This document shows positions 31,545-42,778 of a stretch of DNA of 64,000 bases, piece after piece. Origin of the DNA: Aporrectodea caliginosa. Lineage: Eukaryota; Annelida; Clitellata; Crassiclitellata; Lumbricidae. A model generated the notes under the pieces. It was not told the origin of the DNA and searched no databases. It saw nothing but the letters and a program-made list of their open reading frames with translations. Position 1 is the first letter of the stretch. Each line of letters starts with the position of its first letter. The position numbers and the translations under genes were made by a program. The stretch is taken from assembly GCA_020284085.1 (NCBI GenBank), contig JACEVL010000676.1:1-64000 (forward strand), read 5' to 3'.

Positions 31545-31602
31545 CATACATACATACGTACGTACATACATACATACATACATACATACATACATACATA
31601 CA

Positions 31603-31668
<66 letters not shown>

Positions 31669-31700
31669 CATACATACATACATACATGCATGCATAGTTG
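31510..31700. repeat. (CATA)n microsatellite
   Basis: About 190 bp with cgta and tata variants. The Cys-Met-Tyr-Val frames across it are artefacts. Confidence 0.95.
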
Positions 31701-31912
31701 CATACACACATACATACATACAAATGCATATAACCATAACCATAACTTTAAATTTAATAAAATACGCGGATGCATGCATAGCTAAATCCATGCGCGCATA
31801 CATACTCACATACGTATATGCGCATACATACAAACATATACCTATATACATACATGCATTAATGTATAATTATGTTAGATGAATCAATGTTTGTCTTTTA
31901 ATGTATACTTAC

Positions 31913-31945
31913 GGCAGCATAAGCGTAGCCAGCGTTGCAGTTGCC
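31913..31945 (-). CDS. Papain-like pseudoprotease, 33-nt active-site exon (Cys to Gly)
   Basis: Acceptor tttaacag (31953-31946), eleven codons GNCNAGYAYAA, and donor GTAAGT (31912-31907). Joined in phase 0 to its neighbours it reads Q-GNCNAGYAYAA-AAAIG, aligning with the C1A active site Q-G-x-C-G-S-C-W-A-F. Q19, G20 and the disulfide Cys22 are kept. The catalytic Cys25 position is Gly and the next Trp is Tyr. In C1A enzymes Cys25 is the nucleophile, so the product should not be a peptidase. A Cys-to-Gly change is known in soybean P34; TINAG, testin and silicatein carry Ser instead. Confidence 0.75.
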
Positions 31946-31997
31946 CTGTTAAAGCCACAAATGTATCATTCCTCGTTTTAATCACTTTCAACCTTAA

Positions 31998-33555
31998 CAC
32001 TAGAACGTCGGCTCTTTTCTACCACCTAAAACGTCGGAATGGGTCATTTTTGACCCATACAGTTTCATTTATAGAAACCATGTATTTTTGAAGGATAATT
32101 CTTCTGCAGCGGAAAATTCCGCCCCATGAGTAATTATTTTGATATAAATTCCGCGGCAGGAGACCTTTGCGCATGCGTAGTATTCGGCGCATGCGCATTG
32201 TCCAAACTGTGTTACTTATATCAATTGGCGTCGTGAGGGTCGGTTAGGGTCAGATTAGGAATTATGAGGGTCGGTTAGGGTCAGGATTAGGGTTAGTGTC
32301 GTCATTAAATAAAATGCTAAACACTTTCCGCCGCAGAAGTAATTTCTTGATGCACTACGCGGCGGAATCATCCGCCGTAGAAGCACCGCGCATTTTTGCA
32401 CGAGTCCTGAAAATAACTGAATGACTTACTGATATCATTGTAATAAGCTTTCAGAATGTTAAACTTTGAATTTATTTATGCTTCCCCTAAAGTGCCTGAA
32501 GGTACTATTTAGAGGTGTCAAGTTCCTCAAGCGATACTGAACATGAGTCGTCTCCCAGACACGCTCGTGCTTCTGTTTCAGTGCATCGTTGGATGATGTG
32601 ACGCATTATACCTTCGTCAACAGAAGTTGAAACGCGATCAAAATAGAATCTTTTCTTATTTGTTGTGTCGCAAACAGCGTTAGTCCTGAAACTTCGCGGA
32701 GCACGTTCTGACTGCTTAGCCTTCCACGAGGTGCATCATCGGATGAAATCAAAATCCATCCATTGCCATCCCTTGATGCTTCCCTGGTTTCTGTAGCTGC
32801 TACATTTGGGTCGTCATGATGTTGAAATGATGAGCGACCCCCTCTGTAACCACGACCTCGTCCTCGACCACGTGCACCCCCTCGACCACATGCACGCACA
32901 CTTTCAGAGATAGGAACTTCAGGATTTCTAATGCTAACGGTTCGTCTTGTCCACCATGATCATTTTCGACACTTGAAACAGAAGAACTGCTAACTTGCCT
33001 CAACAGACAGGTGTTTTTTATTCCGCTATCCGATACAGAGACCTCATTATCATTGTCTTCCGATTAGCAGATTCTGAAGTGTCCTCACCGATTTCTTGAA
33101 TCAAAGGAAGGGCTTGGTTTGCTGCAGGCCTATATCGTACACGGCGACTCATTTTAGCGCAGGTATCGATAACCCTCAGATATAGCTGTTTTTATATCGA
33201 TTGTGTTTGAAACAAAAAAGAAACTGCTTACAAATGGCGGGAAGAACGTGAGCTTTGCAATGCCGTCATAAATATATAAGGTTAATATAAAATATAGCCT
33301 ACATTAGAAAAATAGACATTTGCAGTAATAGCTATAGTGTCATGGGTCAAAAATGACCCCAATCCGACGTTCTAGGTATTGGCTGCTCTAACTCCTATTC
33401 CTGACCAGCTATTAATAAGATTTTTCTTCTATGCCTTTGCGGCCACAATGCCATTGATGTCATAAAATATTTTCCTTAAATGTTTACTGGGTCCTACATG
33501 GCACGCTCGCAAAGTGCGCTATGGGTCAAGAATGACCCATGCCGACGTTCTAGTG
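31998..33555 (-). mobile_element. piggyBac-family element (family P2), copy 2
   Basis: Perfect 15-bp terminal inverted repeats CACTAGAACGTCGGC / GCCGACGTTCTAGTG are flanked by TTAA at 31994-31997 and 33556-33559. Sub-terminal gggtcattttttgaccc-like palindromes lie at both ends. The length of 1558 bp is too short for a full transposase; only an N-terminal part is encoded on the minus strand. It lies about 50 bp upstream of the 33-nt exon, inside its preceding intron. Confidence 0.85.
32606..33152 (-). pseudogene. piggyBac-like transposase N-terminal remnant (P2, copy 2)
   Basis: Begins with MSRRVRY at 33152, shifts frame near 33060 and 32900, then reads GWILISSDDAPRGRLSSQNV followed by LREVSGLTLFATQQIRKDSI. 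This resembles the start of a piggyBac catalytic core, with no following DDE region. It corresponds to the plus-strand remnant at 15318-15800. Confidence 0.65.
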
Positions 33556-33559
33556 TTAA

Positions 33560-34070
33560 GTTAGTAATTCATAATACAGGTATAAACCACAGAAACCATT
33601 TGCACAGATAATAATAATTATATTCGTTCGTATTCAGACACAATGCAATTAGTAAATCTACATTATTTTTATGTACAGGTAAACTGATTGCTTGTACCGC
33701 TCAGGTATTGTGTAAGACCATCAGCAATAGTTTCAAGCACAGTTGCTCAGCGCCATCGAAGCTCTGTCATGTGAACCTCAGAACTATGCAGACATGATTT
33801 CCATGTATGGGGTGAGGGTAGTCAGATGGTAACACTCTTGCTTCAAGAACAAATCGATCTTGAAAGACTAGAAGTCCATAAAGGTCGACTCAGAGCTCCG
33901 CTTCCTGGGGCAGCTGTAGAATGAGCCAGGCCTAACGAGCTGTTTAATAAGATTATGAAATTTGTACCGTCATATATTTCTATGTTTCAATGTTACTTGC
34001 TGCGGTTTGTCAGTGAACTTGTTAATAAGCACGAATATTTTCATTAGGATAACATAGCTCAGCATAACAA
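33560..34070. other. Intron sequence, unrecognised
   Basis: About 500 bp. A plus-strand frame contains MVTLLLQEQIDLERLEVHKG then RLRAPLPGAAVE and a stop near 33940, which looks like the C-terminal end of some protein or element, but I cannot assign it. Confidence 0.35.
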
Positions 34071-34208
34071 GGGGGCCCGATAGCGCATTGGATAACATCT
34101 GGCACAGAGAGCGAGAGGTACCGAGTTCGAGCCCCGTAAGGTAGACATGCTTTGTAGGCTACTATTAGCGCCGTTGTATTGCAGGCTGTCTGTTCTGTTA
34201 GTAGTTAA
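34071..34208 (+). mobile_element. tRNA-derived SINE (family S1), left part
   Basis: Starts gggggcccgatagcgcattg, with A box tagcgcattgg (34081-34091) and B box agttcgagcc (34124-34133) at tRNA-like spacing. It continues through gcgccgttgtattgcaggct to gtagttaa, where the piggyBac element interrupts it. The rest of the SINE is at 36160-36250. Confidence 0.8.
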
Positions 34209-36159
34209 CCCATTAATGCCTACAATCCCATATATGGGATGATGCTAAAAATTGCTAATATTTCTTTAAACAAAATGTAATGTCAAATAATTTTTAAAGT
34301 GATTTACTTATGACATATTGTTCCAGATAATTAATTTACACCCAGCAGATTTTGTGCATTTTTAGGTGTAATACGTCATATTTTGATAAGTATTGCAAAT
34401 TCATGTTCTGTCAAAATGGCTACGCGCAAAAATTTAGTATAATTTACTCATTTATTATTAAACAAAAATAACTTATTCATTGCTTAGAAAAATGTATTTT
34501 AGTAATTAGGTATTAGCCATTGTGGCAGAAAATGTTTTTATTATTGATAGCTGGGTGGTAGTAGCCCGATCCCATATTTTGGATTGTAGGCACGAGAGAC
34601 CACTCCTACATGCAAGTTTGCAAATCATCTTAGAGTTACGTCTCAAAATGTTGTTGATGTTGTCCATACAGTTCCAAAGTGAATGAATGATCCCACACTT
34701 GAAAAATGGCTTTGGTTTTCCATGCAGGCACACATAGGCCTACCTGGTTGCTGAATGCTGGTGTATTGCAAGAACTTGAAATGTCATAGGCCTATCACTT
34801 CAATATGGGTAACATACTCATTGGTCCGCCAGATGTTGTGGTCACTACTGATGAAGACAGTGGTCATGAGGAAGGAGCGTCACGAACAACTTGTCAAATG
34901 GGCTGAAGCTGATGCCAGAACGTATGATGGAACTGAAAGGCGAGACATAGACAACATGGAATGCGAGCATCACCGCGATTCAGGCAATGATAACGTTCCA
35001 CGGAAATTCCTGAAATCATCAACTGGATGCAAGGCACAGCTGCAACTCCAAGAGCAGCAGCCTAGAAGATAGGGTAAGCGTGATCTATACCAGCATCCTC
35101 GCGTTTTCTTCAATGGTCGGTCGGTAAGCCAACGTTCCTCGGACACCTGCCAGTTTGTTTGAGTTTGTGTGCAACAGCACTACAAAGTATGCCAGCCAGA
35201 GGAGAAAGCCAACTTTTGGTGTCGAGAGCAACGAAATGCGATCATTTCCTGGGACCCTGATAATCGGTGGCTACTCAACTATTCCGTGTTGTCGCATATC
35301 TTGACAATAGAACGATTACGTCATGAATAGTCCTGTCAATTCGGTTATTGCAAGGAATAGGTTTGAGGAAATTTGACCGTTTCCACATGTAGCTCACAAC
35401 ACTTTTCTTACAGTTGGTGACAAAATGGATAAAAATTCGACCTCTTCTGTGGACAATGAATGAACGATTTCTCATCTACAATCCCTGTCAGCAGGACATG
35501 AGCAATTTATTGAGCATCGAAGAGAGCATGATTCCGTACCCAGTACTATGGCCATCACGTTTGTAAACAATTCATGTTGACGGCTGTCTATATCCAGCGA
35601 TACACTACAAACAGCCAATTGGACGTCCAACGGGGCACAGGGTTCCGTTTGACCGCCGAGTACCGGGGTATCTGTCGATGTACTCTTTAATGGGTAAGAG
35701 CACAGCAACACCACACAGCTGAAGTGCTTGCGGAAGAAAGGCCAAGTCGAAATGCCTTAAGTGCAACGTCGGCCTGCAAGTGGGCTGTTTTGAAAATTTT
35801 CATACGAAGCTGAAGTGATTATTCCCGGTATGACTGATTTTGAGGATGAGCAAAATGCAATCAAACTGTTTGCTTTGTAGTAACATTTTTCAATGTTTGT
35901 TCAGAACAGCTTTAACATGATTAGCGCAATGAAATGTTTTTGACTGGTGTAATTCGGTAAATGTTACATTATTGTTTGCTCTAGCGGTTGACGCCATCGT
36001 TCGTGCCTACAATCCCATATATGGGATCAAACTTTAAAGTGCGAAAAAAATGTGGGGAAGTGAAATATAAACAAAAATAATGGATATATGGTCTAAAGTC
36101 ACTGCATATAACTAAAAATCAAAATATTTTACAGAACAAAAAAGTTGGGCATTAATGGG
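34209..36159 (+). mobile_element. piggyBac-type element inserted in a SINE (family P3)
   Basis: 12-bp inverted ends CCCATTAATGCC / GGCATTAATGGG are flanked by TTAA (34205-34208 and 36160-36163). A sub-terminal motif, gcctacaatcccatatatgg gat, occurs near 34217, near 36006 and, inverted and variant, near 34568. On the plus strand around 34805 the acidic phrase PPDVVVTTDEDSGHEEG resembles the N-terminus of piggyBac-derived transposases, but stops and frameshifts follow. The element is 1951 bp and cannot encode a full protein. Confidence 0.85.
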
Positions 36160-36250
36160 TTAAGATTTCAACTGCATAACATGTAAATGTACAGCGCAGT
36201 GCGTTTGTCAGGCGCTTAATAAAGAAAAGATATTATTATTATTATTTATT
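36160..36250 (+). mobile_element. tRNA-derived SINE (family S1), right part
   Basis: Continues the SINE from the shared TTAA: gatttcaactgcataacatg, taaatgtacagcgcagtgcg, tttgtcaggcgcttaataaa, then an attatt tail. The uninterrupted order is seen on the minus strand at 45512-45729. Confidence 0.8.
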
Positions 36251-36255
36251 ATTAA

Positions 36256-37812
36256 GTGGTTCCGAAGAAAGTTAGTGTGTGTTAAACCATTGCAAATTAA
36301 CATAGGACGCTTAATAGCCCATTTTCCTCGCTTCATCTTAAAAACTGTGATAGTCTCCAGTGAGACAGTCCTATAACCGAAAAACAATACAAAAGTCTAC
36401 AACTGAAGAATTTCTGCCCGAGTATTCCTTTCGGCTTCTTGAATAATACAATTATGTCGTAATGTGTTTGGTCTCATGAAATTGTATAATGTAGTGAGCC
36501 GAGAAGGCCTCCAAACATAGAAACCGAGGAAGATAGTATGAGACAGAGAGAAGTGGACATGGATTGGGTTCAACAGCTTACCGACGTTCTTGTAGTATAG
36601 GAGGCCATTGACTTTAATAGGAAAATAATGTGTTTAGCTGTTCTCACCGTTCGGAAACTATGAGCTCCTCCATGCAGTTAAAACAAACAATGTAACTCTT
36701 CTTGCCTAGGTTACTTCTACATAGGTTGTATTAAAACCTCGTTAGTGAGATACCAAAAACCGCAGTAAAATAGTAAGTGTTCTGATACATAGGCTACATG
36801 TATACATCTGATTGGGTCGATTTGAAATCGCAGGCTACATGTTTAGTGCACTCGAACCTACACAAGTCTACAACTATGTCTGAAATTGGTGTTAGATCTC
36901 ACTGGATATAGTGTTAGCGTATAATTATTCTGAGCTGAGGCATTAACATAAATTATGTGTGTGTATTTCTATAGCGTCGTGATGAGCGATGCTGAGCATG
37001 CGCTATGCATATCATTAATTAAATATGCATGTTGATGTGGGAGAGTGTGCTGATGTGGCTTGGCGTCCACGTGTCTACTGAGTCAGTATAATTATGCAGG
37101 TGTGCAATCTTTCTGATCACGTGACAGTCGTAAAAGAGACTCTGAGGTAGGAATCTGTGCTGAAGAGGAATTCGTAGCAACTTGAGAGCACGTATTGCCC
37201 ATCGATTTGTTCATGATCAATAATAGTTGGTCACATAATGTGGACAATAGTTTTCGTTCGACCTGCCTTCTAATGCAAACGAAACGTCATTGCTGTGTGC
37301 ATTGAACGATGTTCAGACGCTTCTCATTGAAGCCATGATATCCGCCATTGATGGTGTAGAGATGGCCTCGGGACATTGTTAGAGGCCAAGATTGCGTATC
37401 CCTCTTAAGCTGCTGACCGTAACAGTGAACGCTCTACGATCATGTTGGCCGACTGCTGGAGACTGTCCTCAACATAACTGGAAGCCAGAGAATGTCCGAA
37501 TGCGAGTTACAACTGAGCAACGGAGCTGCGTTGTTCTACGAATTTCGTCATATTTCGTTTACACCCCTACAACCTCTTCCTCTTCGTTCTCCACTTCCGT
37601 TTCCAATTCTTTTTCCACGTTTTCTTCTTCCTTTGTTTACCTCTCTCAGTCCCTCTCCTTTAACCATCCACCTTACCACCTCTTCCCTCTGTCTCACCTT
37701 TCCATACTTCTGCTTCCATCTACCATCTCTTTTTTTATCATCCTCCGACTCACCTCCTCTGCGTCTTATCGCACTTTTTTATGCTCACGTGCTTATATTC
37801 AAGTGGACGTAC
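36256..37812. other. Intron sequence, no gene recognised
   Basis: About 1.5 kb without a convincing repeat family or protein. Several short AG...GT bounded segments on the minus strand (near 36590 and 36930) could be exons, but their translations do not match C1A propeptides well enough to call. Confidence 0.4.
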
Positions 37813-37881
37813 CTGATTCAATATGCCTGCGGTGCAACCCTGTGTTTCCCAGTTGAAGAGCCCTGGAATTTCAAGATTCCG
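37813..37881 (-). CDS. Papain-like pseudoprotease, mature N-terminal exon
   Basis: A strong acceptor gttttgttttag (37893-37882), 23 codons RNLEIPGLFNWETQGCTAGI then LNQ, and donor GTACGT (37812-37807). It aligns with the C1A mature start x-x-LP-x-FDWR-x-x-G-x-VTPVxNQ; the final Gln is the oxyanion-hole Gln19. Asn replaces Asp of DWR. Phase 0 joins it to the 33-nt exon. The prosegment and secretion signal lie further upstream; a possible first exon is at 45239-45313. Confidence 0.8.
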
Positions 37882-37952
37882 CTAAAACAAAACCGCCAAT
37901 AAACTCGTTCTGTAGATTAGAAATTCATACTAAGGATGATGATAATGAAGAT

Positions 37953-38170
<218 letters not shown>

Positions 38171-38179
38171 CAGCAACAA

Positions 38180-38636
38180 TAATTGCAGACTTCCCCCATT
38201 TTGTCTTTTCCTCTGTTGACCGTGACCTTGGAGTTACACTGGACCAGGAGTTAACCTTTGCCCCTCACGTACACCGTCTCTGCCGTGATTCATATTATCA
38301 GCTGCGCCAGCTCCGCACTGTTGCTCGCTCACTTACTCCAGACGCCACTGCTACACTCATCCACTCTTTTATCACAGTCCGATTTGATTACTGTTGCTCA
38401 CTCTATGTTTGCCTCCCAGTTGGTTGGTCTGGGTGCCTGGACCGGGTCCTGCGCTCTGCCGCACGCCTTTGCGGACGTATTCCCAAATATGGTCATGTCT
38501 CAGCATATATGCTGGATGTGCTTCATTGGCTCCCCCTCCTGCAGCGGATCTCGTATCGGATCATTGCTTTGGTGTGGCGGTCCTTGCTGGGCCTAGCCCC
38601 TGCCTATCTGCACGACCTCTGCTGACCTACCTTGAG
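38180..38636 (+). mobile_element. L2-like LINE RT tail, left half of interrupted copy
   Basis: The frame reads VDRDLGVTLDQELTFAPHV, LRTVARSLTPDATATLIHSF, ITVRFDYCCSLYVCLPVGW, SAARLCGRIPKYGHVSAYML and VLHWLPLLQRISYRIIALVW followed by LGLAPAYLHDLC. This is the same RT-tail region as 30050-30960. It stops at the hAT insertion (38637) and resumes at 44136. Confidence 0.8.
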
Positions 38637-39017
38637 CAGGGCCGTATTAACGTATAAGCCAAATAAGCCATGGCTTAGGGTCCCACAACGTTTTGAGGGC
38701 CCCCAACTATCAGGAAATATGTGGAAATGTTTAATTTCGTAAGACGTACAGTAACAATGATCAAATAATACACAGAAACACAGAAAAACAGAACTCATGT
38801 CCTAAATACAAGCATGTAATGCACTGTCTTTAAGTTTCTAGTGTAAACCTGAGAACTGACAAAAAATCAAACGAAATACGAGGAGAAGAAGCTGCAACAG
38901 CTTATCTAGTCGTCCCCGTTAGGATATCAAGGAAATTACTCAATGAGATAACTGTAGTGACAGTTAATCAAAGTGCTGTTAGGACACTCAGATAGCATCA
39001 AACCTCATGAGAACAAA

Positions 39018-42000
39018 TTAGTAATATTGATCAAGCAAACATGATTTAAATGCAGACTTAAACACATTATAAATACGCAAATCACGAATTCTAGCATCAA
39101 TGGAGTTCCATAATTGAGGGCCTTTAATTCTAACAGTGGATTGTCTTATATTAGTCCTACAGATCTCAGACCGGTAATTATGTTTATGTCTAGTATTATA
39201 GTCATGCACAGTAGCATTCTCAGTAAAATAATCAGCAAATAAAGCTGGAAGCGTCCCAACATGATGTTGGAACATAAGAAGTCCAAGCTGGAGCTTATAA
39301 ATGTCATATATAGTCAACAATTTTAATGACTTAAATAAGCTCGCGCTCTTCGTAAGATAATGAACTCCACAGATCACTCTTACGGCCCTTTTTTGAAGCA
39401 ATAACAGAGGTTTAAGTTTTGACCTATATCCACCTGCCCAAACGACATTACAGTAGTTTAAGTAAGGTAAAACAAGTGCAGTATATAACAGTTTGAGGGA
39501 TGAGGCTGGTAATAACCATCTTAATTTAGATATTATACCGATAACTTTGGATACCTTATTGGTAACAAGCTCAATGTGCATGTGCCAGGAAAGATTTTCG
39601 TTAATAATAACACCCAGAAACTTTACATTAGTTGCACGACATAATTCAGTGTTATCAATCCTGATCATAGGAATAGAGGATTCAGGTACTTGTTTACCAC
39701 GACTTTTAAATAAGACATAATTGGATTTCTTAACATTCAGAGACAACAAATTTACATGGAACCACATGGACAATTGCTCAAGTTCATGATTCATACAATG
39801 AAATAAGTCCATAAAATTCGTTCCAACTAAAAAGGCAGAAGTATCATCAGCAAACAAGGTTAAATTCAGTTTGGAGGAACAATTGATTACATCATTAATA
39901 TACACCAGGAATAATAACGGGCCCAAATTAGACCCTTGAGGAACACCACACAGAATAGGTGCAGGGCCCGAAAAAGATCCAGCAAAATGAACCTGTTGAT
40001 GCCTATCAGACAAGTAAGACCTAAACCAATCCAAAGCGACACCACGGATACCATGGTGTTGGAGCTTAGCAAGTAACTTCTCATGATCCAAAGTATCAAA
40101 GGCTTTGGACAGATCCAGAAATATGCCTAAGGTATAATTACCATCATCCAGAGCCCCCGATATTTTATCAATTACCTCAATTAAGGCAAGATTAGTAGAG
40201 TGATTTTTTCTAAAACCGAATTGCTTCTCAAATAAAATCTTATTGTCAATGAGGAAATCATATAATCTTTTATACATAATTTTTTCAAGAATTTTTGAGA
40301 AACAAGGTAGTTTTGAGATGGGACGATAATTCATCATATCATAACAATCCCCTGTTTTAAATATTGGAGATACAATTGCAGTTTTCATATTATGTGGCAC
40401 AATACCTGTTAGAAAAGACTGATTAATCAAATGAGCTAGTGGTAACGATATGTTAGCCGCACATCGCTTAATAATTTCCACCGGAACTATAAGGGAACCA
40501 GTAGCTTTTGTAGTCTTTAAATTCATGATAATAGTCTGTATCTCCAGTTCATATGTGGGGGTAAGAAATATTGAATTAGTGTTTGGTTCCTTTAAGTAAT
40601 TAAAGACAGTGTTAGTGGTAGGTGGAATTTTTGATGCCAACGTGGGTCCTATAGTAACAAAGTATTTATTAAAACATTCAGCAATTATGGCTGGATCGGT
40701 CTCAATTTGACCATTAATTCTTAGAGAAGGGTTAATTTGTTGAGGACCATTTTGGTGCAGTGCTTCTTTCAATGTCTTCCATATTTCCTTTAGATTGCCA
40801 CAGTGTGATTCTAATCTAGTAGTATAATATTGTTTCTCACATTTTCGTAAAACTGCTGTTAATCTATTTTTATACGTTTTGTATTTTAAAAGGGCATCAT
40901 TGGTTTTGATTTTCAGATATTTCCTGTATAACAAATTTTTCTTTTTACACGATTTCAGCAAAGCATTAGAAATCCAAGGCTTAGTTTTGGTTTTAAATAA
41001 CCTAGTCCTCCGTGATTGGAGTGGGAAGCAGGAGTCGTACAATCCATTCAGTTTATTATTTAGAAGATTTGAAATATCATCTGGGTCACTGAGTGCACAT
41101 AGGTCATCCCAGGTTTCCTCCCTGAGAAGTGACTGGAAATCATCAATTGCCTGTTCATTACTTGGGCGATATGACACATACTTACTTTTAGGAATATGGT
41201 CCACTTTGCAATTAAGAATAACAAAGATGGGTAAATGGTCGCTTATGTCAGCATAAAATACACCCGGCCATTCATCATACTTTAACCTATTCGAGAAAAC
41301 ATTATCAATAAGGGTAGAGGAATGGCTAGTTATTCTAGTCGGTATATTGATAAGGGGACGAAAGTAAACAGAGGACATAATATTAATGAAATCGCAAGTA
41401 GGATGATGCGAGTCATAATTAATTAAGTCGATATTGAAGTCTCCACAAATATAGCAATCACCTCTAAGATTAGTCAGCTGAGTGTTCAAGGTAACCATAT
41501 CAGAATTAAATTTATTTATATTAGTACCTGGAGGTCTATATAATGCACCAACTACCATGCTAGGCCTATTAAGTAAAGAGATCCTAAGAAACAGGTATTC
41601 AGTAAGACTTTCCCAGTTTAATTGTATGTCAATAATTTGCGCTTCCAAACATTCATCAACTAATATAGCAACCCCTCCACCCTTACTACCAGATCGAGAT
41701 TTCACAAAGGCCTTATAGCCTGGGTAATGAATTTGGTCCTCGGTGTCATGTGTTGACCAGGTTTCAGTAAGGGCAATTATCTGAAATTTGCTTTTAATAT
41801 TTTTAATATACATCCATAATTTATCTTGGTTCTTATTATAACTACGTACATTTACATGGAGGATTTTTAAATTGGACTGGAGGCTATTCTCAGTAATTAA
41901 TTTATTAAAGCCATCTTCAGTATAGTATTTGGATAGGGACCTAGTAGCAGGATTAATTAAGTTCAGATCAGGATCGTTGTCACGAGTATCCGTGATGAAA

Positions 42001-42251
42001 ACCTCATCAAAACCACTGGGTGGACTTTTTGCAATATCAGTGTCATCATCTGTCATAACAAAAGTGTCTCTAATAGGCCCAACACCACACCTGTCAGTCA
42101 CAAACTCATCATCAACCATATAAAAAGGCAATTTGCAAAGTAGACAAGCATTACAGTTTAAACATGACCCTATTCTCAGACATCTGTCACATAACCCATC
42201 ACTTATTTGTGTCTTGAGACTGCAGGAAATATTTAGCATGTCAGTAGCCAT
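39018..42251 (-). CDS. LINE ORF2: endonuclease-reverse transcriptase, 1077 aa
   Basis: The ATG at 42251 opens a frame with an N-terminal Cys-rich stretch (CDRCLRIGSCLNCNACLLC, residues about 21-39). An APE-type endonuclease follows (LHVNVRS near 130, LTETWS, GGGVAILVD, GALYRPPG, YICGDFNID near 270, IDNVFSN, SDHLPIFV near 340), then a linker, then reverse transcriptase (YRPISKLPCFSKILEKIM, FGFRKNHST, LGIFLDLSKAFDTLDH, GVPQGSNLGPLLFLVYINDV, LTLFADDTSAFLVG) and the CR1/L2-type tail (LKLLYTALVLPYLNYCNVVW, QKRAVRVI, FKSAFKSCLL). All catalytic Asp residues of motifs A and C and the endonuclease D-N and SDH are present. It nicks target DNA and copies LINE RNA into it. Confidence 0.9.
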   Translation of the reverse strand: MATDMLNISCSLKTQISDGLCDRCLRIGSCLNCNACLLCKLPFYMVDDEFVTDRCGVGPIRDTFVMTDDDTDIAKSPPSGFDEVFITDTRDNDPDLNLINPATRSLSKYYTEDGFNKLITENSLQSNLKILHVNVRSYNKNQDKLWMYIKNIKSKFQIIALTETWSTHDTEDQIHYPGYKAFVKSRSGSKGGGVAILVDECLEAQIIDIQLNWESLTEYLFLRISLLNRPSMVVGALYRPPGTNINKFNSDMVTLNTQLTNLRGDCYICGDFNIDLINYDSHHPTCDFINIMSSVYFRPLINIPTRITSHSSTLIDNVFSNRLKYDEWPGVFYADISDHLPIFVILNCKVDHIPKSKYVSYRPSNEQAIDDFQSLLREETWDDLCALSDPDDISNLLNNKLNGLYDSCFPLQSRRTRLFKTKTKPWISNALLKSCKKKNLLYRKYLKIKTNDALLKYKTYKNRLTAVLRKCEKQYYTTRLESHCGNLKEIWKTLKEALHQNGPQQINPSLRINGQIETDPAIIAECFNKYFVTIGPTLASKIPPTTNTVFNYLKEPNTNSIFLTPTYELEIQTIIMNLKTTKATGSLIVPVEIIKRCAANISLPLAHLINQSFLTGIVPHNMKTAIVSPIFKTGDCYDMMNYRPISKLPCFSKILEKIMYKRLYDFLIDNKILFEKQFGFRKNHSTNLALIEVIDKISGALDDGNYTLGIFLDLSKAFDTLDHEKLLAKLQHHGIRGVALDWFRSYLSDRHQQVHFAGSFSGPAPILCGVPQGSNLGPLLFLVYINDVINCSSKLNLTLFADDTSAFLVGTNFMDLFHCMNHELEQLSMWFHVNLLSLNVKKSNYVLFKSRGKQVPESSIPMIRIDNTELCRATNVKFLGVIINENLSWHMHIELVTNKVSKVIGIISKLRWLLPASSLKLLYTALVLPYLNYCNVVWAGGYRSKLKPLLLLQKRAVRVICGVHYLTKSASLFKSLKLLTIYDIYKLQLGLLMFQHHVGTLPALFADYFTENATVHDYNTRHKHNYRSEICRTNIRQSTVRIKGPQLWNSIDARIRDLRIYNVFKSAFKSCLLDQYY

Positions 42252-42778
42252 AATTAATGTTCAGACAAACACGTAAGCAGGTAACGGCCCAATACATTAT
42301 GCTCCAATCTCTCAATTCAATTGTCACGTGATGCTTCAAATAGACACGATGCAAACAATAGAATACTAATTCAAAAATCATACAAAGAAAAACAAATCCA
42401 AACTCAAAATAACCAGGAACCTCCATCCTGGGGGCACCTGAACAATAGAAACAAAATAATGGATCCACCAGTGCCATCCTCAGCACAGTGATGAGAAATG
42501 AAATGCAAATAAAAATAATAGTTAAAGAAAAACAAGATGCTTCTTTCAACTCGAACATCATAACAGGTCGTGAGCCAGAAGTCTAGCTCTTAACCCAGGT
42601 GTATATCCGTCGGGAGCATAGGTCAGTAAATCTCGTAGCCATAGACTGGAAATGTAGATATTTGGATAGTTGTTCGTTGAGCGACCAATTAGGCGAGACG
42701 AATTGTTTTCTTACTGTCTTTATTAGTTGTCATAAAGATCTTTCAGAGATTCTCGTAGCCAATAGTTCGGAAAAGCAA

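Noticed and set aside
34071..34140. Functional tRNA gene
   Set aside because: A and B boxes are present but there is no acceptor-stem pairing or clear anticodon arm, and the sequence continues into a SINE body found again at 45512. The same reasoning applies to the heads at 31430, 45740 and 47220.
36530..36630. Possible extra exon of the papain-like gene (segment ending KNV-GTAAGC on the minus strand)
   Set aside because: The translation does not match the C1A prosegment or mature region, and the exon order already closes without it.
37392..37902. Overlapping plus-strand frames of 154 and 136 residues
   Set aside because: Low-complexity Ser/Pro/Phe-rich sequence with no domain. The minus strand of the same place holds a well-supported papain-like exon.
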